The notes under the pieces were generated by a model, which worked only from the letters and a program-made list of their open reading frames with translations, had not been told where the DNA came from and ran no database searches. A program made the translations under genes and the position numbers. This document shows, one piece after another, positions 45,784 to 55,377 of a DNA stretch of 64,000 nucleotides (position 1 is the first letter of the stretch; the number at the start of each line of letters is the position of its first letter). The stretch lies in the NCBI GenBank assembly GCA_017303895.1, contig JAFLBF010000001.1, positions 62,001-126,000 on the forward strand, in the 5' to 3' direction. The DNA comes from Bacteroidota bacterium (GTDB lineage: Bacteria > Bacteroidota > Bacteroidia > 2-12-FULL-35-15).

Positions 45784-46635
45784 ATGTTTTACTTAAAACG
45801 TATTATTTATTTTCTTCTTTACAGCAATATCTATATTGCTATGGGGGCATTCGCCTTAAGCATTTCAACGTTCATAGAACTGGCTGTCCCCATCCAATTA
45901 AACTATTCAATTCTCGTTTTCTTTTCAACACTTTTTATCTACAACTTTCAACGCATATTTTATAAAGCACAAAATGACCCAATTGTCATTTCAGACCGCA
46001 GAAACTGGATCGGAAGGAACCAGAATACAATACGAATAATTTCGCTTATTGGCCTTTTAGGAACAATCGCTTTTTCATTTTTTATCCCCTTTCGCATCAT
46101 CCTCCTACTTTCACCACTTTGTATTTTATCTCTGGCATATTTCTTCCCATCATTGGCATTAAGAAGATTTATTGGCACCAAAACATTCGTTCTTGTTCTT
46201 GTATGGACATTGACCGCCTATCTTATTCCAGCTTTATTAACTGGATCATTTGAGTTTTCAATAAAAGAAATCATACATATAGCAGCCGGATTTAGTTTTA
46301 TGGCAGCCATTTGCATCCCATTCGACAATAGAGATATTGAGATCGACTCAAAGGAAAACATCAAAACATTTGCCGTTATGTTTGGGAGAAAAAAAAACAG
46401 CAAGATCGCCCTGCTGTTTTCGTTCATATATATTATAATGATCTCTATTCTTTATTTTTCTGAAGATCTAAAATTATCGTTTTACTTCTGCCATATTGTT
46501 CTATTCCTTTTAACTCTTACTTTTATTGTAACAGACAGAGAAAAAAGGAGCGAATACTTTTATATTGCAGGAATAGACGGCTTGCTTATAATGAAAGGAA
46601 TTCTGTTTTTTCTATTAGAAACGTACACCCATTGA
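45784..46635 (+). CDS. UbiA-like polytopic membrane protein with altered first Asp motif
   Basis: A 283-aa membrane protein with about eight hydrophobic segments. UbiA prenyltransferases carry two Asp-rich motifs that bind prenyl diphosphate. The second is recognisable as PFDNRDIEIDSKENIKTFAV (near residue 178). The first, expected as NDxxDxxxD, reads IYNFQRIFYKAQND (near 57) with its early Asp missing. It may have a changed substrate, a changed mechanism or no transferase activity. Its 3' end overlaps the convergent FadL-like gene by 21 bp. No quinone or haem genes sit nearby to suggest a pathway. Confidence 0.72.
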   Translation: MFYLKRIIYFLLYSNIYIAMGAFALSISTFIELAVPIQLNYSILVFFSTLFIYNFQRIFYKAQNDPIVISDRRNWIGRNQNTIRIISLIGLLGTIAFSFFIPFRIILLLSPLCILSLAYFFPSLALRRFIGTKTFVLVLVWTLTAYLIPALLTGSFEFSIKEIIHIAAGFSFMAAICIPFDNRDIEIDSKENIKTFAVMFGRKKNSKIALLFSFIYIIMISILYFSEDLKLSFYFCHIVLFLLTLTFIVTDREKRSEYFYIAGIDGLLIMKGILFFLLETYTH

Positions 46636-48054
46636 AAGCATAAAACTTGAGTTAGTATACTTACTCTTAACCGGCTCACTGATATCCGGATCATACAAGT
46701 AGCTATTTTGCTGATAAGCGGTGTAAACATAAGCAAAGTCGATAAAATAATGATCACTTCTATACCCTATTCCACCTGTATAGCTGGAGCGTGAAGCGGT
46801 TTTGTTATCGCCATTTTTAAAGGGACTTCCATAAAGTGCATACCCTAAACGAAGTGCAAAAGGATCGAAACGAAACTCTCCGCCAAAACGTAAATTATTT
46901 GTTGAAGTATAATTGCTTCTAATCATGCTATTCACCTCTGCAAATACATTTGGACGTGAACTTAGCTGTGCATAACTGTAATCTACATATTCATATTCTG
47001 CATTCAAAACAGCTATTTTATTGATCACAAATCCTGAACTCAGGATCGCTCTAAAAGGTGTTGTAACGGTGTAATCAAATTTTCCTGACTCCGATTGCTC
47101 TTCATATCGAACACTTTCCAGATCCGATTTCATAGAACTACTATAATCATCACTTAATGTAATAGAAGTTGGTGTATGAACCGCAGCACCTATCCTCAAC
47201 CAATCTGTTGGTTTAAATATGACACCTAGTTTCATATTAACACCACTTCCCTGTGTGTTTAAATTTTGAGTGTAGGCGAAGGATTTAAATCCTGAAATGG
47301 TATCCTCTGTGTCTATTTCTTCAAAAATTGCTTCTTCATTGAATCGAACCCTTACAACACCTATTGTACCTCCTAAAAAAAGTTTATTATCGTAATTAGC
47401 ACCGAAACTAATAGCCGTTTCGCCCATCGAACCTCTTGATTCTACTGATTTACGTTGCAATTGTCCATAATTTTTGATCACATGATCGTAATGTATAGAA
47501 TCACCCGCTAAAGGATTTATAAGCCATGTACTCCAAGCCAAACCTGTAGAGAATTGATCAAACTCTGAATCGGAATAACCATTCGCATCGGCTACATACG
47601 TATCTAACAAGGAGCTGTTTTTGTTATACCCTTCCACTAAAATACGGTTATGAAAATTATTCGTACGGTTATAACCTACTCCAATATTGATGGTTTGCCA
47701 ACCTTTACTTTTTTCTTCATTCAATTTAAATGTCGCAACAAAACCAATATTTCCTAAATTGAAATTCAATTTCCGGTCAGATGCACTTCTTCCATTGTAA
47801 TCGGAAATGGTTGTTTGAGAAAAAACAGATGGTGTAATGGATAATTCTGTTTTCCTGAAAACAGCAATTCCTGCCGGATTAAAACTGAGCGTAGAGATAT
47901 CTCCTCCTAAGGCACCCATAGAGCCTGCCATTGAAGCGAAACGGGCTGTACCACCAAATGTGATCTGTGAATAACGCATGGCGTCAATATCGTTCTGCGA
48001 CCAAAGCGGAAGCACAACAATTCCAAGTATATATACTAAAATATGCTTTTTCAT
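46615..48054 (-). CDS. FadL/OmpP1-family outer-membrane protein
   Basis: A 479-aa protein. A signal peptide (ending LPLWSQ) precedes a FadL-like mature N-terminus (RFASMAGSMGALGGDISTLSFNPAGIAVF), the hatch segment of FadL. The rest is beta-barrel strands (LRIGAAVHTPTSITLSDDY is a typical FadL strand), ending in MLSMGVRF with a terminal Phe as in outer-membrane barrels. FadL proteins let hydrophobic molecules such as long-chain fatty acids cross the outer membrane. It lies 62 bp after the Tyr-rich lipoprotein gene, with a stem-loop between. Confidence 0.88.
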   Translation of the reverse strand: MKKHILVYILGIVVLPLWSQNDIDAMRYSQITFGGTARFASMAGSMGALGGDISTLSFNPAGIAVFRKTELSITPSVFSQTTISDYNGRSASDRKLNFNLGNIGFVATFKLNEEKSKGWQTINIGVGYNRTNNFHNRILVEGYNKNSSLLDTYVADANGYSDSEFDQFSTGLAWSTWLINPLAGDSIHYDHVIKNYGQLQRKSVESRGSMGETAISFGANYDNKLFLGGTIGVVRVRFNEEAIFEEIDTEDTISGFKSFAYTQNLNTQGSGVNMKLGVIFKPTDWLRIGAAVHTPTSITLSDDYSSSMKSDLESVRYEEQSESGKFDYTVTTPFRAILSSGFVINKIAVLNAEYEYVDYSYAQLSSRPNVFAEVNSMIRSNYTSTNNLRFGGEFRFDPFALRLGYALYGSPFKNGDNKTASRSSYTGGIGYRSDHYFIDFAYVYTAYQQNSYLYDPDISEPVKSKYTNSSFMLSMGVRF

Positions 48055-48073
48055 GGTGTATGTGTTTTAGTAA

Positions 48074-48101
48074 GGGTATGCGATACAATGATCACATACC
48101 C
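48074..48101. repeat. Inverted repeat between the lipoprotein and FadL-like genes
   Basis: GGGTATG / CATACCC, 7-bp arms with a 14-nt loop, without a clear T-run. It could be a weak terminator or a processing hairpin. Confidence 0.4.
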
Positions 48102-48116
48102 ATAAGAAAATAATGT

Positions 48117-49352
48117 TTAGCGTTTTCTTGGTTGAGGAGAAGAAGAATTATTACTTCCACCCGAACGAGGCGCAGGAGAAGAGCTGTTGTTATAATTTGG
48201 TGTTTCAAATTTTGGCTGCTCTACCCTTGGTTTCGGCTGATCATACTTCGGCTGATCGTATTGCGGTTTCTGAGGCTTCGACTGGTTATCATCGTTCCTT
48301 GGTTTGTCATAATTGTTTTGGAAAACCGGCTTCTGGTCTTTTGTATTCTGATCCGGCTTGGTGTATGTATCCGGTTTAGAATAATAATCATCTTTCGCAG
48401 TATTACTTTGCGGACGTTCTTTTGCATCTGTATTTGCTGGTTTATAATTCGGATTGACAGGTCGGTAACCCGGATTAGGAGTTTCTTTTACCGCTTGCGG
48501 TTTCGACATGTAATCATTTACGGTTGTTTGCAAAGCATATGGATTATCATTTCTGCCTTTTGTTTCTTCAAAAGGTTTTGCTGTTTCTTTTTCCACCGCA
48601 TTCATATATCTGCTTGCTAAACTCGGCTGAGAGGTTGCTCTTGTATTGGAGCCGGTAGTTTTTCTCGGACCATAGTAATAACTGTTGTTGTCATAACTAT
48701 TGAAATAATAATTATTGAAATAACCATTGTTATAGCCATTATAATAACCTGCCCAATAACCATTGTTGTAGCCATTCCAATATGGATTATAACCATAATA
48801 ACCGTATGGGTCGTAGCCCCAATAAGGATTATAACCATAAGGATTATACCATGGATCGTATCCCCAACCATAACTTGAATACCAGTAATAACTTGGGTTG
48901 TAATTATAAGTCATGTAGGTTGGTCCCCACCAACTGTATCCCATATAAACACTGGTTCCATAGTTATACGGATTGCCGGAATACCAATAAGAATTGGTAT
49001 AATAATTATCATAATAACCATAACTACCACAGTTATTATGAAATCTTCTTATACGGGTAGCATACTCATAATCGTAATAATCATCCGGATCGAATGGCTC
49101 TTCTTCAACTACTACAGTCTGTTTTTTTGAATTGTAGTAATCTTCGTCTGCTTTGGCTTGTTCAGCGGCCTTTCTATCCGCTTCCTGCTTCGCCATTTCG
49201 GCAGCAATACGAGCCTTTTCTTTATCGGCAGCAGCATCTTTTGAAGAGTAATAAATATCATCATCATACGTTTTTGTTGCCAATCCATTAGGAGTATTAC
49301 AAGCACTTAATACAAGCACAAACAAGATCAATACTGCTAAATACTTTTTCAT
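48117..49352 (-). CDS. Tyr/Gly/Asn-rich low-complexity lipoprotein (411 aa)
   Basis: The start is the ATG at 49352 (MKKYLAVLILFVLVLSAC gives an SPII lipobox at Cys18); an in-frame ATG 36 bp upstream adds unneeded residues. After a short charged helix (about 40-75, Ala/Lys/Glu/Asp-rich) comes a stretch of about 140 residues, mostly Tyr, Asn, Gly, Pro and Trp (NPYGYNPYWGYDPYGYYGYN). The last 150 residues are rich in Pro, Lys, Asp, Gln and Asn (KPQYDQPKYDQPKPRVEQPK). No fold is predicted. It could act as an extended, sticky or cross-linkable surface layer. It is of real coding quality in one frame, but not a named family. Confidence 0.8.
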   Translation of the reverse strand: MKKYLAVLILFVLVLSACNTPNGLATKTYDDDIYYSSKDAAADKEKARIAAEMAKQEADRKAAEQAKADEDYYNSKKQTVVVEEEPFDPDDYYDYEYATRIRRFHNNCGSYGYYDNYYTNSYWYSGNPYNYGTSVYMGYSWWGPTYMTYNYNPSYYWYSSYGWGYDPWYNPYGYNPYWGYDPYGYYGYNPYWNGYNNGYWAGYYNGYNNGYFNNYYFNSYDNNSYYYGPRKTTGSNTRATSQPSLASRYMNAVEKETAKPFEETKGRNDNPYALQTTVNDYMSKPQAVKETPNPGYRPVNPNYKPANTDAKERPQSNTAKDDYYSKPDTYTKPDQNTKDQKPVFQNNYDKPRNDDNQSKPQKPQYDQPKYDQPKPRVEQPKFETPNYNNSSSPAPRSGGSNNSSSPQPRKR

Positions 49353-49433
49353 TTTGAAATATTTTAATTTAATGGGGATGCTGTACAAATCAATTTATAT
49401 TTTGACAAACGAACAGAACAAAGGTTTATTTCC

Positions 49434-49441
49434 TATTTTTG
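49434..49441 (+). promoter_or_regulatory. Putative -7 element of the proS promoter
   Basis: TATTTTTG, an exact TAnnTTTG match, 57 bp upstream of the proS ATG at 49499. A TTTG at 49401-49404 is too far for the usual spacing. Confidence 0.35.
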
Positions 49442-49498
49442 CCGGACGTTTTTACATACGATAAAGTTACAAATACTATACCACAATACAATAAATTT

Positions 49499-50977
49499 AT
49501 GAGTAAAGAATTACCAACACGCGAGGCCAATTATTCGGAATGGTACAATGAACTGGTAGGCAAAGCCGATCTGGCAGAACATTCTGCCGTGAAAGGCTGT
49601 ATGGTTATCAAACCTTACGGATATGCCATTTGGGAGAAGATGCAACAGGCATTAGACAAAATGTTCAAGGAAACAGGACATGTGAATGCTTATTTCCCGC
49701 TTTTTGTGCCTAAAAGTTTGTTTGAAGCCGAAGAAAAGAATGCCGAAGGCTTTGCCAAAGAATGCGCTGTGGTTACCCATTATCGCTTAAAGACAGATGA
49801 AAATAATAAGGGAAAGTTGATCGTTGATCCGGAAGCAAAACTTTCCGAAGAATTGGTTGTTCGTCCTACAAGTGAAGCTATCATTTGGAATACCTACAAA
49901 GGCTGGATCCAATCATACCGCGACCTTCCTATTCTGATCAACCAATGGGCAAATGTTGTTCGTTGGGAAATGCGTACCCGCTTGTTCTTACGTACTGCCG
50001 AGTTCTTATGGCAGGAAGGACATACGGCACATGCTACAAAAGAAGAAGCAATTGAAGAGACAGAGAAGATGTTGAATGTGTATGCTCATTTTGCTGAAAC
50101 ATTTATGGCTATGCCGGTTATCAAGGGACTAAAAACTCCGAATGAACGATTTGCCGGAGCCGATGAAACCTATTGTATTGAAGCAATGATGCAAGATGGG
50201 AAAGCATTGCAGGCAGGAACCTCTCACTTTTTAGGACAAAATTTCGCAAAAGCATTTGATGTAAAATTTGCCAACAAAGAAGGGAAACAGGATTTTGTTT
50301 GGGCGACCTCCTGGGGTGTTTCTACCCGTTTGATGGGCGCCTTGATCATGTCGCATTCAGACGACAAAGGTTTGGTATTACCCCCTAAATTAGCTCCTTT
50401 CCAAGTGGTGATCGTTCCTATTTACAAAGGAGAAGAACAATTGACACAAATTGATGAGGTGGCCAATAAAATGAAAAAAGCAATGGAAGCCAAAGGTATT
50501 TCGGTAAAATACGATAACCGTGACACCCAACGTCCGGGCTGGAAATTTGCCGAATACGAATTAAAGGGTGTACCTGTTCGAATTGCTATTGGAGCAAGGG
50601 ATCTGGAAAATGGAACAGTAGAAGTTGCGCGTAGAGATACCATGGAAAAGGAAACACTTCAACAGGCTGACATCGAAAACAAAGTAGAGCATTTATTGGC
50701 ACAAATTCAGGATAATTTGTATCAAAAAGCATTGAACATGCGTGAAACCAGAACTTATGTAGCCGATACCTACGATGAGTTCAAACGTATTTTGGAAGAA
50801 ACGCCCGGATTCGTAATGGCACATTGGGATGGCACCAGCGAAACGGAACAAAGAATAAAAGAAGAAACCAAAGCTACGATCCGCTGTATTCCTTTAAATA
50901 ATAAGCAAGAAGCAGGTAAATGTATCTTAACAGGTAAGCCTTCTGCACAAAGAGTTGTTTTTGCAAAAGCATATTAA
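49499..50977 (+). CDS. proS: Prolyl-tRNA synthetase (eukaryote/archaea-like type)
   Basis: 492 aa from the ATG at 49499 ([20 protein letters not shown]); the upstream TTG frame extension contains no family sequence. Class II aaRS motifs are present: motif 2 region [15 protein letters not shown] and [20 protein letters not shown], and [15 protein letters not shown] with [15 protein letters not shown] near motif 3. It lacks the editing insertion of the bacterial type and has the C-terminal Cys-containing domain ([19 protein letters not shown]), which marks the eukaryote/archaea-like form usual in Bacteroidota. It charges tRNA-Pro with proline. It is followed 12 bp later by a conserved protein gene. 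Confidence 0.95.
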   Translation: MSKELPTREANYSEWYNELVGKADLAEHSAVKGCMVIKPYGYAIWEKMQQALDKMFKETGHVNAYFPLFVPKSLFEAEEKNAEGFAKECAVVTHYRLKTDENNKGKLIVDPEAKLSEELVVRPTSEAIIWNTYKGWIQSYRDLPILINQWANVVRWEMRTRLFLRTAEFLWQEGHTAHATKEEAIEETEKMLNVYAHFAETFMAMPVIKGLKTPNERFAGADETYCIEAMMQDGKALQAGTSHFLGQNFAKAFDVKFANKEGKQDFVWATSWGVSTRLMGALIMSHSDDKGLVLPPKLAPFQVVIVPIYKGEEQLTQIDEVANKMKKAMEAKGISVKYDNRDTQRPGWKFAEYELKGVPVRIAIGARDLENGTVEVARRDTMEKETLQQADIENKVEHLLAQIQDNLYQKALNMRETRTYVADTYDEFKRILEETPGFVMAHWDGTSETEQRIKEETKATIRCIPLNNKQEAGKCILTGKPSAQRVVFAKAY

Positions 50978-50989
50978 TACATTCGTTGA

Positions 50990-51682
50990 ATGGAAAACCT
51001 AACGCCTCGTGAACTGATCCTAAAAACACTTAAGGAAAAATCAAGCCTTAAGCAGGATGTGTATTACAACACATTTGAGGCATTCAACACTTTAAAATCA
51101 ATTGCCAAGAACCTTTCAGCCGATCTGCAGAAAGAGGCAAAGGCCATTGACAAAAGATTGATTATCGAGTTTAAAGATAAAGGGGAATTTGAGTTCGAAT
51201 TAAGAGTGGCTGGTGATCTTTTGATCTTTGTAATGCATACAAATGTGTTTGAATTTGACAAGAACCATTCTATTTGGAAAAATTCATACGTAAAACAGGA
51301 TGGAACACGTTCCTACTGCGGATTGATCAATATTTACAACTTTTTGAATGATTCCTTCAAATATAACCGGGTAAACGACCTTGGTTATGTAATCGGCCGG
51401 ATCTTTATCAATAAAGAAAATCACTTTTTTGCCGAAGGCAAGCGCCAAATGGCCTTTTTGTACAACGATATTGTAAATTCGGTGATCGATGAGGAAAAAA
51501 TCAGATCCATTTTGGAGTCTGCTATTTTATATTGCCTTGATTTTGACCTATTTACACCTCCATTTGATTCTATCAAAGAGATCAGTGTATTGGATATGCA
51601 AACGGCCAGTGAGAGCATGCAAATTAAAACAGGAAAACGTTTAGGCTTTCGTTTTCAAGCAGATAGCGATGAGATCGACTAA
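50990..51682 (+). CDS. Conserved protein of unknown function (230 aa)
   Basis: No signal peptide or membrane segment. A helical N-terminus (LTPRELILKTLKEKSSLKQD) precedes a beta-rich core (KGEFEFELRVAGDLLIFVMH, TRSYCGLINIYNFLNDSF) and ends in a helical part (DEEKIRSILESAILYCLDFD). Proteins of this length and pattern are common in Bacteroidota next to proS, to my recollection, but no role is known. It lies 12 bp after proS, so it is probably on the same transcript. A promoter for the tRNA follows. Confidence 0.72.
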   Translation: MENLTPRELILKTLKEKSSLKQDVYYNTFEAFNTLKSIAKNLSADLQKEAKAIDKRLIIEFKDKGEFEFELRVAGDLLIFVMHTNVFEFDKNHSIWKNSYVKQDGTRSYCGLINIYNFLNDSFKYNRVNDLGYVIGRIFINKENHFFAEGKRQMAFLYNDIVNSVIDEEKIRSILESAILYCLDFDLFTPPFDSIKEISVLDMQTASESMQIKTGKRLGFRFQADSDEID

Positions 51683-51706
51683 TTTTTTGTTTTTTTCATA
51701 GAAAAT

Positions 51707-51737
51707 TTTGCAGAAATAAAATTTTAATATACATTTG
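51707..51737 (+). promoter_or_regulatory. Consensus Bacteroidetes promoter for tRNA-Glu and rpsT
   Basis: TTTG (51707-51710), a 19-nt spacer, TACATTTG (51730-51737), an exact match to TTTG-N19-TAnnTTTG. The expected start site is a few bases before the tRNA. Confidence 0.85.
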
Positions 51738-51754
51738 CACTCCCAAAAATAATT

Positions 51755-51826
51755 GGCCCGTTCGTCTAGGGGTTAGGACGCCAGGTTTTCATCCTGGAAA
51801 CAGGGGTTCGATTCCCCTACGGGCTA
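51755..51826 (+). tRNA. tRNA-Glu (anticodon TTC)
   Basis: 72 nt with a full cloverleaf. The acceptor arms are GGCCCGT / ACGGGCT (one G-T pair at the first position, as in other Bacteroidota tRNA-Glu). The anticodon stem CCAGG / CCTGG holds the loop TTTTCAT with TTC at 51788-51790, and the T-arm GGGG / CCCC holds TTCGATT. Position 73 is A. CCA is not encoded. It precedes rpsT by 46 bp. Confidence 0.97.
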
Positions 51827-51872
51827 CGAAAATTAAACTTTACTGCGAAAGCAGGTATTAATAAATAAAAAG

Positions 51873-52130
51873 ATGGCAAATCACAAATCAAGTATCAAAA
51901 GAATTCGTTCTAACGATGCTAAACGCTTAAGAAACCGTTACCAAGCTAAAACTATGCGTAATGCTATTAAGGATCTAAGAACTGATGAATCTAAAAAATC
52001 AGCTTCTGAGAAACTTCCTAAAGTTATCGCTATGGTTGATAAATTAGCGAAGAAAAACGTGATTCACAAAAACAAAGCGTCAAACTTGAAATCAAAGTTG
52101 ACTAAAAAAGTTAACGCTCTTAAAAAATAA
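51873..52130 (+). CDS. rpsT: 30S ribosomal protein S20
   Basis: An 85-aa protein with the usual start [20 protein letters not shown] and basic C-terminal helix ([19 protein letters not shown]). It is a primary 16S rRNA-binding protein. Transcribed with the upstream tRNA-Glu from a consensus promoter and ended by a strong terminator. Confidence 0.96.
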   Translation: MANHKSSIKRIRSNDAKRLRNRYQAKTMRNAIKDLRTDESKKSASEKLPKVIAMVDKLAKKNVIHKNKASNLKSKLTKKVNALKK

Positions 52131-52159
52131 TTTTTTAATTATTTTACTTGAAATAAATT

Positions 52160-52190
52160 AAGGCTCTGCTTCATTGCGGAGCCTTTTTTT
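52160..52190 (+). terminator. Rho-independent terminator of rpsT
   Basis: AAGGCTCTGC / GCGGAGCCTT (one G-T pair) with a 4-nt loop region and a T7 run, 29 bp after the rpsT stop. Confidence 0.88.
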
Positions 52191-52213
52191 ATATCTTTAA
52201 CCGAACAAAATGT

Positions 52214-52912
52214 ATGGAAAATACACGACAAACCTTAAATATTAAATCCTGGGCAGAAGATGACCGTCCGAGAGAAAAACTCTTTCTAAAAGGACGTCAA
52301 GCATTAAGTGATGCAGAACTCATCGCGATCCTGATCGGATCGGGAAACAGAGAGGAAAGTGCCGTAGAACTATCCAAACGCATTTTAAATTCAGCTTCCA
52401 ACAATTTAAGTGAGCTGGGCAAGTTATCTGTTAGCGACTTAATGAACTTTAAGGGAATCGGAGATGCCAAAGCCATTAGCATTATTGCTGCACTGGAGTT
52501 AGGCAGAAGAAGAAAGGAGACAGAAACAGTAAAACGTGATAAGATCAGCTGCAGTAAAGATGTATTTGAGATCATGCAGCCCTTTATGCTCGATCTTCCA
52601 CACGAAGAATTTTGGCTTTTGAACCTGAGCAGATCAAATTCGGTCATCAAAAAAGAATTGATCAGCAGAGGTGGTGTTTCAGGAACAGTGGTAGATACAA
52701 AAATGATCTTCAAAAGTGCGGTTGAGAATTTAGCCAGCTCCATCATCATTTGTCATAATCATCCTTCAGGTAATTTAAAACCAAGCGATGCAGATATCAG
52801 AATAACAAAGAACATCAAAGAAGCAGGAAGAGTAATGGATATACAATTGTTTGATCATGTTATTATCACTGAAAGCGGTTATTACAGTTTTAATGACGAA
52901 GGAATGTTATAG
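52214..52912 (+). CDS. radC: RadC family JAB-domain protein
   Basis: A 232-aa protein. An N-terminal helix-hairpin-helix region (LMNFKGIGDAKAISIIAALE, near residue 77) precedes a JAB/MPN domain with the metal motif CHNHPSGNLKPSDADI (near 178-193), the H-x-H-x-Asp zinc site. Long called a DNA repair protein, its real role is unclear; many JAB-domain proteins are metalloproteases. Here it opens the plus-strand run and is only 8 bp from wecB. Confidence 0.94.
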   Translation: MENTRQTLNIKSWAEDDRPREKLFLKGRQALSDAELIAILIGSGNREESAVELSKRILNSASNNLSELGKLSVSDLMNFKGIGDAKAISIIAALELGRRRKETETVKRDKISCSKDVFEIMQPFMLDLPHEEFWLLNLSRSNSVIKKELISRGGVSGTVVDTKMIFKSAVENLASSIIICHNHPSGNLKPSDADIRITKNIKEAGRVMDIQLFDHVIITESGYYSFNDEGML

Positions 52913-52920
52913 AAATACAT

Positions 52921-54069
52921 ATGCTTAAACTACTCACCATCATAGGCGCACGCCCACAGATCATTAAAGCAGCTGCATTGAGCAGAGCAATTAAAAATGA
53001 TTTTCAGGGACAGATCACAGAAGTGATCGTTCATACCGGGCAACATTATGATGAGAATATGTCGCAAGTTTTTTTTGATGAACTCGATATTCCACAACCT
53101 AATTATAATTTAAATGTTGGATCGGGCACCCATGGAAAACAGACGGCTGCCATGATCGATGGGATAGAGGAAATATTACTAAAAGAAAAACCTTCCGCCA
53201 TAGTTCTTTATGGCGACACGAATTCAACATTAGCGGGTGCTATTGCAGCATCCAAGATACATGTCCCTGTTGTTCATATAGAAGCAGGTTTACGCTCCTT
53301 CAATAAATCCATGCCGGAAGAGATCAATCGTATCATGTGCGATCATGTTTCCACATTGCTTTTTTCTCCAACAAAAGCGGGATATCAAAACTTGATAAAA
53401 GAAGGATTCAAAGAAAACAACACAGCACCCTACTCTATTGACAATCCTAAGATCTATCACTGCGGAGATGTAATGTTTGATAATAGCTTACACTTTTCAG
53501 AAATAGCAGAAAAAAAGAGTGGGATCATAGATCAACTGAAGTTGACAAAAAATGATTTTGTATTAGCCACTATTCATCGCAACAACAATACAGATGAACC
53601 GGAACGTTTACATGCAATTTTTTCAGCATTAGACAAGATCACCAAACAACACCAGATAAAGATCGTTTTGCCTTTGCATCCAAGAACAGCTAAACTGTTA
53701 AGTCAAAATTTGAATGCAGAACTGTATAGTTCTATCAAAACCAATAAACAGATCGTGATCACTGAGCCTGTTTCATTTTTGGGAATGATCGCATTGGAAA
53801 AAAATGCACAACTAATACTAACGGATAGTGGAGGTGTTCAAAAAGAAGCATTCTTTTTTGAAAAGCCATGTATCATTTTACGTACCGAAACTGAATGGAC
53901 AGAATTAGTTGACTGCAATGCTGCAATCGTTACGGATGCCAATGAAAATAAAATAATCGATACGTTCAACTATTTTATTAAGAACAGACCCGCATCATTC
54001 CCCAAATTATTTGGTGATGGTAAGGCTGCACAATTTATTTGCTCTGAAATCGTAAAACACATTTCTTAA
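52921..54069 (+). CDS. wecB: UDP-N-acetylglucosamine 2-epimerase (non-hydrolysing)
   Basis: A 382-aa enzyme making UDP-ManNAc from UDP-GlcNAc. Family motifs are present: GARPQIIKAAALSRAI, VHTGQHYDENMSQVFFDEL, LYGDTNSTLAGAIA, HIEAGLRSFNKSMPEEINR and the catalytic region LTDSGGVQKEAFFFEKPCI. It supplies a sugar nucleotide for surface glycans. The gene lies 8 bp after radC, and its stop directly abuts the start of the deacetylase-like gene, tying it to the glycan cluster downstream. Confidence 0.95.
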   Translation: MLKLLTIIGARPQIIKAAALSRAIKNDFQGQITEVIVHTGQHYDENMSQVFFDELDIPQPNYNLNVGSGTHGKQTAAMIDGIEEILLKEKPSAIVLYGDTNSTLAGAIAASKIHVPVVHIEAGLRSFNKSMPEEINRIMCDHVSTLLFSPTKAGYQNLIKEGFKENNTAPYSIDNPKIYHCGDVMFDNSLHFSEIAEKKSGIIDQLKLTKNDFVLATIHRNNNTDEPERLHAIFSALDKITKQHQIKIVLPLHPRTAKLLSQNLNAELYSSIKTNKQIVITEPVSFLGMIALEKNAQLILTDSGGVQKEAFFFEKPCIILRTETEWTELVDCNAAIVTDANENKIIDTFNYFIKNRPASFPKLFGDGKAAQFICSEIVKHIS

Positions 54070-55377
54070 TTGCTACTGATCTACACACATAAAATCACTC
54101 ACAGGAACAAGTATATATTTAACTTGATCTTTAAGGACTATTTAAGTATAGACTTTGCACTGACGGATAATGTGGAGGAATTTAAAAATTCTACTGCTCC
54201 AAAACTTTCCTATACGATCAATCCGGTTGCTGATGAACTGTTTTTTACGTCAAGGAATTTATTATTTGAGAGTGGGATCACAGAACAGAACATTTCTATT
54301 TTTGAATACAACAATGAAAAAGTATTTTTTGCTACCGGCAAAGCATCAACATTGCCGTTTGATGTTTTTGCAGCCAGCTTTTTCCTTGTTAGCCGTTACG
54401 AAGAGTATCTTCCTCACATTAGAGATGAGCACGACAGATTTGATGCAAAAGACAGCTTAGCTTTTCAAAACAACTTTCTACAAAAGCCTTTGGTGAATAT
54501 TTGGGCCTTGTGGATCAAAAATGCATTAAAGAACAAATATTCTCAATTACAATTTCCGGAGCGGAAATATCAATTCGTTTCAACCATTGATATCGACAAT
54601 GCCTATGCATTCAGAGAAAAAGGATTTACAAGAAGTATTGGTGGTTATTTGAAAGCATTGTCAAAGTTTGATGTTAATGAAATAAAACAAAGGACAAAAG
54701 TTCTTTTGGGCTTGGAGGTAGATCCATACGACACTTATGATTTTCAGTTGGAGATCTTGAGAAAACATAAATTTAAAAGCATTTATTTTTTCTTACTGGG
54801 TGATTATGGTGTAAATGACAAAAATCTCCCAATTGAAAGTAAAAAATTTCAATCCTTGATAAAAATGCTTGGTGATTATGCTGATGTGGGCATCCATCCT
54901 TCTTATGGCTCTAATAAAAGCAAAGAACAATTAAAAAAGGAAGTCGGGCGATTATCGAAAGTATTGCACCGCGATGTTACAAAAAGCAGACAGCATTTTT
55001 TAAAATTAACCTTACCTGAAACATATCGCAATCTGATCGATCTGGATATTAAAGATGATTACACCATGGGCTTTGCTTCGCAAGTAGGTTTCAGAGCAAG
55101 CATTTGTACTCCATTCAATTTTTACGATCTGGATATGGAGCTGGAAACAAAATTGAAAATACATCCATTTGCCATCATGGAAGGCACATTAAAATATTAC
55201 ATGAAAGTGAAGCCGGAAGATGCGATGAAGAAAATAAAACCCTTGATCGATGAGGTGAAAGCAGTAAATGGCGACTTTATGAGCTTATGGCATAATGACA
55301 CACTCAACAATCAGAATTTATGGATAGGCTGGCAAAAGGTATATCAAGAAATGGTAGAATACGCTAGTTCAAAATAG
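54070..55377 (+). CDS. Polysaccharide deacetylase-family protein (435 aa)
   Basis: Starts at a TTG directly after the wecB stop. The N-terminal part (about 1-165) has the DUF7033-like look I recall in such proteins (LPFDVFAASFFLVSRYEEYL). The catalytic domain (about 170-430) follows, with the catalytic and metal-binding Asp pair in FVSTIDIDNAYAFREKG and the metal-binding His in ADVGIHPSYGS. A later conserved His lies in SLWHNDTLNN. Family members remove N-acetyl groups from sugars. The precise glycan is unknown; the neighbours point to a surface or lipid-linked glycan. Second deacetylase-like gene downstream at 56276. Confidence 0.85.
   Translation: MLLIYTHKITHRNKYIFNLIFKDYLSIDFALTDNVEEFKNSTAPKLSYTINPVADELFFTSRNLLFESGITEQNISIFEYNNEKVFFATGKASTLPFDVFAASFFLVSRYEEYLPHIRDEHDRFDAKDSLAFQNNFLQKPLVNIWALWIKNALKNKYSQLQFPERKYQFVSTIDIDNAYAFREKGFTRSIGGYLKALSKFDVNEIKQRTKVLLGLEVDPYDTYDFQLEILRKHKFKSIYFFLLGDYGVNDKNLPIESKKFQSLIKMLGDYADVGIHPSYGSNKSKEQLKKEVGRLSKVLHRDVTKSRQHFLKLTLPETYRNLIDLDIKDDYTMGFASQVGFRASICTPFNFYDLDMELETKLKIHPFAIMEGTLKYYMKVKPEDAMKKIKPLIDEVKAVNGDFMSLWHNDTLNNQNLWIGWQKVYQEMVEYASSK

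Noticed and set aside
48132-48620. 162-aa Arg/Ile-rich plus-strand frame opposite the Tyr-rich lipoprotein gene
   Set aside because: Its composition mirrors the complement of Tyr/Asn/Pro codons; the minus-strand lipoprotein has a signal and lipobox.
49439-49498. TTG start for prolyl-tRNA synthetase 60 bp upstream
   Set aside because: The extra 20 residues match nothing in the family and overlap a promoter-like element; the ATG at 49499 begins the conserved N-terminus.
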